11,149 nucleotides of DNA from an uncultured beta proteobacterium. GTDB taxonomy: Bacteria; Pseudomonadota; Gammaproteobacteria; Burkholderiales; Burkholderiaceae_C. Under the pieces are notes generated by a model. It searched no databases, was not told the origin of the DNA, and was given only the letters and a program-made list of their open reading frames with translations. How positions within the stretch are numbered: the first letter of the stretch is position 1; every line of letters begins with the position of its first letter. A program made the translations under genes and the position numbers. Positions 7,305 to 11,149 of this stretch are shown one piece after another. The DNA is taken from assembly GCA_903920405.1 (NCBI GenBank), contig CAIXMC010000430.1:1-11149 (forward strand), written 5' to 3'.

Positions 7305-7919
7305 GTGGCAAATGTTTTTCGCCTCGGATTGACCGGCGGCATCGGGAGCGGCAAAAGCACAGTCGCTCGACTGTTCGCTCAAATGGGTGCAGCCGTCATT
7401 GATGTGGATGTCATTTCCCACCAATTAACTGAAACAGGTGGTTTGGCCGTGGATGCCATTGCCAAGACCTTTGGGGCTGAGGTCATCACCCCTTTGGGGG
7501 CTTTGGATCGTGCTGCCATGCGCCAACTTGTTTTTTCAGACCCCAATGCCAAACAGCGCCTCGAAGCCATTTTGCATCCCCTGATTGAGCAAGTCAGCAC
7601 ACATCAAGAACAACAAGCCTTGGCTCGTGGCATCACTTTTCTGGTATTTGATGTGCCGCTTTTGGTGGAGTCTGCCGTCTGGCGATTAAAAGTAGATCAT
7701 GTGCTGGTGGTGGACTGTGGCGTTGCAACACAAATAGAGCGTGTCATGAAGCGCAGTGCCATGACCCTGTCCGAAGTGCAGGCCATCATCGCATCACAAG
7801 CCAGTCGGCAAGAGCGGCTGGCTATGGCAGACAGTGTGCTTGTGAATGAACACCTGTCTCTGGATGAATTAACCCGTCAAGTTGAAAAAATAATGCAGCG
7901 CTTGGGGCTATCATCCTGA
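7305..7919 (+). CDS. coaE: Dephospho-CoA kinase CoaE
   Basis: 204 residues, against 206 in E. coli. CoaE phosphorylates the 3'-hydroxyl of dephospho-CoA, the final step of coenzyme A synthesis. The P-loop is at 11-19 (GGIGSGKST), followed by VIDVD (D33), the LHPLI segment and FDVPLLVES, all typical of the family. The frame is open far upstream through pilD, but the family N-terminus begins at the GTG at 7305. AGGG at 7295-7298 lies 6 bases before it, so GTG is the probable start. The gene starts 8 bases after the pilD stop, in the conserved pilCD-coaE order. Its last three codons and the TGA stop lie within the left end of an interspersed repeat, as at the end of ftsY. Confidence 0.95.
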   Translation: MANVFRLGLTGGIGSGKSTVARLFAQMGAAVIDVDVISHQLTETGGLAVDAIAKTFGAEVITPLGALDRAAMRQLVFSDPNAKQRLEAILHPLIEQVSTHQEQQALARGITFLVFDVPLLVESAVWRLKVDHVLVVDCGVATQIERVMKRSAMTLSEVQAIIASQASRQERLAMADSVLVNEHLSLDELTRQVEKIMQRLGLSS

Positions 7920-7982
7920 GATTCTTCAGTTGACCGCTTGTTATCTTTACTAAACCGTTATGAAAATTGATATTCCAGGATC
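7907..7982 (+). repeat. Interspersed repeat, copy 2 (internally deleted)
   Basis: Positions 7907-7974 match 4331-4397 with five substitutions, all transitions, and one inserted G near the coaE stop. The stretch 7949-7974 is identical to 4372-4397. It then jumps directly to CCAGGAT, the outer tip of the right arm, so 35 bp present in copy 1 (4398-4432, most of the right arm) are missing. The left arm reads GATTCTTCAGTTGACCGC. Confidence 0.8.
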
Positions 7983-8017
7983 ATGGCAACCGATAACCCA
8001 ACAGATCGAGCACTAGT

Positions 8018-8776
8018 GTGATACTTTACGAATACCCCTTGCACGAACGCATTCGCACCTATTTGCGACTTGGACACCTTTTTTTGCGATTGAGCCAACT
8101 GGTGGCACGGCTTGAACCCATCGACCACCACTATGCTCTCGCCACCATCTTTGAAATCATGGAGGTGATTGCGCTGCGATCGGAACTCAAATCTGATTTA
8201 CTCAAGGACATTGACAAACAAAAACACATTTTGGAAGGCTATCGTGGCAATCCAGAAATTGCCGAGTCCCTTCTCAACGATGTCATCGGTCAGTTCAACC
8301 ATTGCTTTGAAGCCCTCAATAGGCAAACAGGCAAATCCGGCAAGAACCTCAGTGATAACGATTGGTTGATGAGTATCCGCAGTCGCATCAACATTCCTGG
8401 GGGCACTTGCGAATTTGACTTGCCGTCTTACCATGCCTGGCAGCACCAAACCAGTGCCACCCGGCAGGCTGATTTACAGCAATGGTGCAGCACCTTGTCG
8501 CCTTTGGCTGATGCCGTGCAAGTTTTACTCAAGTTATGGCGTGACTCTGGAACACCGCAAAAAGTCATCGCCCATGATGGCAAGTTTCAGCAACATATGC
8601 CGCACGGGCGAACGTTTTTATTAGTTCGATTGGGATTTGAAGCGTCTCAAGAGATTGTTCCAGAAATCAGTGGCAATCGCCTCATGGTCTCGGTACGATT
8701 GATGCGCTATGGAGAAAATCACCGTTTAGTGCCTGCCACTGAAGATGTGCCGTTTGATTTATCCTTATGCGCATGA
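8018..8776 (+). CDS. zapD: Cell division protein ZapD
   Basis: 252 residues, close to the 247 of E. coli ZapD (YacF, DUF1342 family). ZapD binds the FtsZ C-terminal tail and bundles filaments at the division site in the cytoplasm. The N-terminus ILYEYPLHERIRTYLRLGH is characteristic. The helical N-terminal half and the later beta-rich segment (WLMSIRSRINIPGGTCEFDLP, FLLVRL) fit the family. The start is the GTG at 8018: the frame is closed by a TAA 24 bases upstream and no ATG is available. A GAG at 8008-8010 is a weak ribosome binding site. It follows coaE, as in many beta- and gammaproteobacteria. The small zinc protein gene yacG, its usual next neighbour, is absent, and a repeat copy plus a DsrE-like gene follow instead. 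Confidence 0.93.
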   Translation: MILYEYPLHERIRTYLRLGHLFLRLSQLVARLEPIDHHYALATIFEIMEVIALRSELKSDLLKDIDKQKHILEGYRGNPEIAESLLNDVIGQFNHCFEALNRQTGKSGKNLSDNDWLMSIRSRINIPGGTCEFDLPSYHAWQHQTSATRQADLQQWCSTLSPLADAVQVLLKLWRDSGTPQKVIAHDGKFQQHMPHGRTFLLVRLGFEASQEIVPEISGNRLMVSVRLMRYGENHRLVPATEDVPFDLSLCA

Positions 8777-8780
8777 GCCA

Positions 8781-8827
8781 GCCAGTAGCCCACTCGGGCA
8801 CGTTCAACCAAGAAATCCAGGATTATT
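8781..8827 (-). repeat. Interspersed repeat, copy 3 (47 bp, reverse orientation)
   Basis: The reverse complement of this segment matches 10622-10668 at 38 of 47 positions without gaps. Eight of the nine differences are transitions. It contains the arm motif (ATCCTGGATTTCTTGGTTGA) followed by a CCCGAGTGGGCTACTGGC module not found in copies 1 and 2. It starts 5 bases after the zapD stop and ends 7 bases before the next start codon, to which it contributes an AGGA (8819-8822). Confidence 0.75.
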
Positions 8828-8833
8828 CAGACA

Positions 8834-9403
8834 ATGGCAAATGACACCCAAGCACACATCACATCACTTCCAATCAATGAACCTGTGGTAGCTACCCTGA
8901 AGCCCGTGGTGTCCCATGCGGTTCATGGTAGCCCACCGTCCAAAACCATTATTGTGTTTAGCAGCGACCTTGACAAAGTGATTGCAGCATTTGTGATTGC
9001 CACAGGCGCAGCAGCCATGGGCAGTCAAGTGACCCTGTTCTTTACTTTTTGGGGACTGAATGTATTGCGCCGCAATGAGGTGGTTACAGTCAATAAGAAC
9101 CTGGTGGAGCGCATGTTTGGCTGGATGATGCCCCGAGGTCCCAAAAAGCTCACGCTCTCCAAAATGAACATGGCAGGTGCTGGCACCAAGATGATCAAAG
9201 CCATCATGAAGAAAAAAAATATTTCCTCTTTGCCTGAGTTCATGCAGATGGCACAAGAATCCGGTGTCAAACTGGTGGCCTGCACCATGTCCATGGATTT
9301 AATGGGCATCAAAAAAGAAGAATTGATTGACGGCATTGAGTTGGGCGGCGTGGCCATGTATCTGGAACAGGCTGACCAAGGGCATGTCAATCTGTTCATT
9401 TAG
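8834..9403 (+). CDS. DsrE2-like DsrE/DsrF/DrsH family protein
   Basis: 189 residues. After a nonconserved N-terminal 35 residues comes the DsrE2-type fold: TIIVFSSDLDKVIAAFVIA, then the hydrophobic AAAMGSQVTLFFTFWGLNVL, and VKLVACTMSMDLMGI with C150. C150 is the only cysteine of the protein and sits where the family keeps its reactive cysteine. DsrE-family proteins carry persulfide sulfur in relays; DsrE2 members often neighbour TusA or rhodanese genes in sulfur oxidation or tRNA thiolation contexts. No such partner is adjacent here, though mnmA, a sulfur acceptor enzyme, is 5.6 kb upstream. A start at the ATG at 8834 with AGGA 11 bases upstream is acceptable. The family call is firm; the sulfur-transfer role is inferred. 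Confidence 0.85.
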   Translation: MANDTQAHITSLPINEPVVATLKPVVSHAVHGSPPSKTIIVFSSDLDKVIAAFVIATGAAAMGSQVTLFFTFWGLNVLRRNEVVTVNKNLVERMFGWMMPRGPKKLTLSKMNMAGAGTKMIKAIMKKKNISSLPEFMQMAQESGVKLVACTMSMDLMGIKKEELIDGIELGGVAMYLEQADQGHVNLFI

Positions 9404-9500
9404 GATATGTCAGTAGTTGTGGGCTTCTCACTTAAGGCGGAACGGAACTTATTTTTGACCACATCCTTAACAAGGCAACCCCATTTTTTCAAACAATGTC

Positions 9501-9795
9501 ATGCCAACCATCATCACAAAAATAGCGCAAGAACTTCGGGTTCAAGAGCAAAGCGCTGGCTTTTTACGTATTCGCTATGGAGATAATCCGCTCGACATGA
9601 CCGGTGTTCACCCTGAAACCTACTCTGTGGTGCAAGAAATTATTGTTAAAACAGGCAAGACCATGGCCGAGTTGATGGGCTGCCCAAAAATCATGCAAGG
9701 TTTGCGTCCAGAGCTTTTTTCCAATGACAAATTTGGCATCAGTCACCGTCTGCCATGTCTTTGGCGTTTTCCAAACTCACATCGTGTGGGAAATA
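9501..9795 (+). pseudogene. tex: Remnant of tex (S1-domain transcription accessory protein), internally deleted and frameshifted
   Basis: The frame opens with an N-terminus like Tex/YhgF (MPTIITKIAQELRVQ). At E16-Q17 it jumps to the helix-hairpin-helix end of the same family: AGFLRI at 19-24, GDNPLD at 27-32, then VHPE, Y-VV, LMG, LRPELF and DKFG at 76-79. In intact Tex (about 770 residues in E. coli) these pieces are separated by more than 500 residues. After 9740 the likeness continues weakly in another frame (VTVCHVFG, compare TVTDIF), which implies a frameshift. The S1 RNA-binding domain is gone. The frame as it stands closes at 9809 after 102 codons, overlapping the next gene. It cannot encode a working Tex; a small product is possible but doubtful. 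Confidence 0.75.
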
Positions 9796-10620
9796 ATGCG
9801 TCTGCCTGAACTGCTGTCCCGACGCTTTGTCATGCCAAGCATCCCCAAGGTCATGGCGCTTGTGCTGACCGAGCTGGCACGGCCTGAGCCTGATTTGCGT
9901 CGCATTGACCAACTGATTTGTGTTGATCCTGCCCTGACTTGCCATTTGTTGCAAGAGGCCAATTCGGACACCTTCAAGTTATCGGGCAAATTGCACAGTG
10001 TGGCAGAGTCCTTGGCGGTGTTGCGACTCTCCGGTGTGCGCACCATAGTGGCGCAGGCAGCCTCAAGTGCCACATTCAAGTCAGTGTCAGGTATTCAACT
10101 GCCCCAATTTTGGTCTTACAGCCTGGACGCGGCCAGAGTGTCTCGAGCACTGGCCGGTTTGCTGCACTTGAACCCGCAGGCAGCCTTCAGTGTAGGGTTG
10201 ATTCATGCCATGGGTGAATTGGTCATGCGCATGGCCATGCCCAAAGTAGTCGCACTTGATGCTGCTGTGCCAGTTCTGGATGTCAAACGCACCCGTGCCG
10301 AACTTCAGGCCATTGGTTTTTGTTACACGCAGGTCAGCGCAGCGCTGGTGCGACAGTGGCAGTTTCCCCAAAGTATGGCAGATGCCCTTGAATTTGAGAA
10401 CAAACCTTTTAACAACGAGGTCTATGAGCCGTTGGCAGGTGTCATTCATCTGGCCATTTGGCGTGCGCGAGCCAGGCAAGTTAAATCGTCACAGCGTGCC
10501 TTGGCCGTCAGTTTTCCCTCCCAAGTCGCTGAGGTTTTAGGTTTGGATATCGATATGGTGCTTCAGCAAGACCCTATTGACTGGTCAGCCCAAAGCACCA
10601 CCTTGCAGTCCAACTTGTGA
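9796..10620 (+). CDS. HDOD-domain signalling protein
   Basis: 274 residues from this ATG. HDOD is a catalytically inactive HD-like domain found in bacterial signalling proteins. Seen: LLSRRFVMPSIPKVMALVL at the start, DPALTCHLLQEANSD, a central IVAQAASSATF segment, and AFSVGLIHAMGELVM near the middle where HD-related proteins place their helix. The HDOD domain spans roughly residues 5-200; the rest is helical with no further domain recognised. The frame extends upstream to an ATG at 9724, but that part is degraded tex sequence. The ATG at 9796 has GGGAA at 9788-9792 and starts just before the domain, so it was chosen. A partial EAL-domain gene follows downstream, suggesting a joint c-di-GMP-related role. 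A repeat copy begins right after the stop. Confidence 0.87.
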   Translation: MRLPELLSRRFVMPSIPKVMALVLTELARPEPDLRRIDQLICVDPALTCHLLQEANSDTFKLSGKLHSVAESLAVLRLSGVRTIVAQAASSATFKSVSGIQLPQFWSYSLDAARVSRALAGLLHLNPQAAFSVGLIHAMGELVMRMAMPKVVALDAAVPVLDVKRTRAELQAIGFCYTQVSAALVRQWQFPQSMADALEFENKPFNNEVYEPLAGVIHLAIWRARARQVKSSQRALAVSFPSQVAEVLGLDIDMVLQQDPIDWSAQSTTLQSNL

Positions 10621-10621
10621 G

Positions 10622-10668
10622 GATGATCCTGGATTCCTCAGTTGACCGCACCCGAGCGGGCTACTGGC
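10622..10668 (+). repeat. Interspersed repeat, copy 4 (47 bp)
   Basis: It contains the arm GGATTCCTCAGTTGACCGC followed by CCCGAGCGGGCTACTGGC. It is the inverted counterpart of 8781-8827 (38 of 47 identical). It starts 2 bases after the stop of the HDOD gene. No right arm was found downstream before the next gene. Confidence 0.75.
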
Positions 10669-10793
10669 GACACATCTGGGGGTAAGTTTGTCATCAAGCG
10701 GTCATATCAGCCGTGCAAGATAGCTCTGGTTTTGTTTCAATCTCACCCAACCTCTGTGCGTTTGGGTCATTCTTCAAGAAAGAGCAGCCAACC

Positions 10794-11149
10794 ATGTTAC
10801 ACAGTGATTTATTGGCAAAGCCATTGAGTACCAGCAATGTTCCATTTTCCATGGCGCTGCAATCGCAGGCAGTACAAAGTGGCCGTGGGCCATTGGCTGG
10901 GTTGATACGCAGTCAGGCACTGAGTCCGGTATTTCAACCCATCGCATCTTTGAGCGATGGCTCTATTTTTTCACATGAGGCCCTGATCAGGGGGCCACAA
11001 AATACCCCATTTCATTCACCTGATGCCTTGTTGGCTGCCGCAGCTCAAGAAAATCTGAATTTTGAGTTTGAGAACCACTGCGTCACTCTGGCACTGGCAC
11101 GTTGGGGCGAATACAACGAATCAGGTCGGTTGTTTGTCAATATCAGCGC
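10794..11149 (+). CDS. EAL-domain protein (probable c-di-GMP phosphodiesterase), 3' end outside window
   Basis: Only the first 118 codons are present. After about 40 low-complexity residues comes the beginning of an EAL domain: LSPVFQPIASLSDG (43-56), the signature EALIRGP with E62 and R66, then FHSPDALLAAA, and GRLFVNIS with N116. E62 and N116 correspond to metal-binding residues of active EAL phosphodiesterases, which open c-di-GMP to pGpG. Whether the remaining catalytic residues are present cannot be seen. The start is the ATG at 10794, the only upstream ATG in frame, with GAG (10782-10784) 9 bases before it. In related bacteria such proteins may continue into GGDEF or HDOD domains; that is unknown here. 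Confidence 0.88.
   Translation, partial: MLHSDLLAKPLSTSNVPFSMALQSQAVQSGRGPLAGLIRSQALSPVFQPIASLSDGSIFSHEALIRGPQNTPFHSPDALLAAAAQENLNFEFENHCVTLALARWGEYNESGRLFVNIS

Noticed and set aside
7983..8021. 12-codon ATG frame ending in TGA that overlaps the zapD GTG start
   Set aside because: Its only Shine-Dalgarno-like AGGA is 2 bases from the ATG, too close, and it comes from the repeat; zapD has its own weak GAG.
10745..10767. ACCCAA/TTGGGT hairpin before the EAL gene
   Set aside because: Six-bp stem with an 11-base loop and no T-run; not distinguishable from chance.

Overview
The window looks like chromosomal DNA of a betaproteobacterium, most likely Burkholderiales. Base composition is moderate (close to half G+C by eye). 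The run pilC-pilD-coaE-zapD is a classic beta/gammaproteobacterial order, and the protein motifs fit. The species cannot be named from this sequence.

Layout. (1) 1-2080 is accessory in character. It holds one minus-strand gene (223-1830) for a P-loop ATPase with a C-terminal PD-(D/E)XK-type nuclease motif, bracketed by 19-bp direct repeats. A 250-bp intergenic region with two hairpins separates it from the divergent mnmA. The first 222 bases are AT-rich and show no gene. (2) 2081-4343 is housekeeping: mnmA (tRNA 2-thiouridylase) and ftsY (SRP receptor). (3) 4472-8776 carries an APT1-like esterase, pilC and pilD (type IV pilus platform and prepilin peptidase), coaE (last step of CoA synthesis) and zapD (FtsZ-bundling factor). 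pilC/pilD overlap and pilD/coaE are 8 bp apart, so these three are probably co-transcribed. (4) 8834-11149 carries a DsrE2-like protein, a collapsed remnant of tex, an HDOD-domain gene whose start lies inside the tex remnant, and the first 118 codons of an EAL-domain protein running off the right edge. HDOD and EAL side by side suggest a c-di-GMP-linked signalling pair.

The most unusual structure is a small interspersed repeat family in the gaps after ftsY, coaE, zapD and the HDOD gene. Its arm contains GGATTCCTCAGTTGACCGC. The copy after ftsY is a complete, MITE-like unit of about 110 bp with 22-bp terminal inverted repeats. The coaE copy has lost 35 bp including most of its right arm. The other two are 47-bp inverted copies bracketing the dsrE2/tex-remnant/HDOD block. 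In ftsY and coaE the repeat supplies the last codons and the stop codon. No transposase, CRISPR array, tRNA or rRNA was seen.

Overall this is an ordinary core-gene segment reshaped by a short mobile repeat, by a direct-repeat-flanked ATPase-nuclease gene at the left, and by decay of a tex copy at the right. I saw no multi-gene defence island or other clearly new system.
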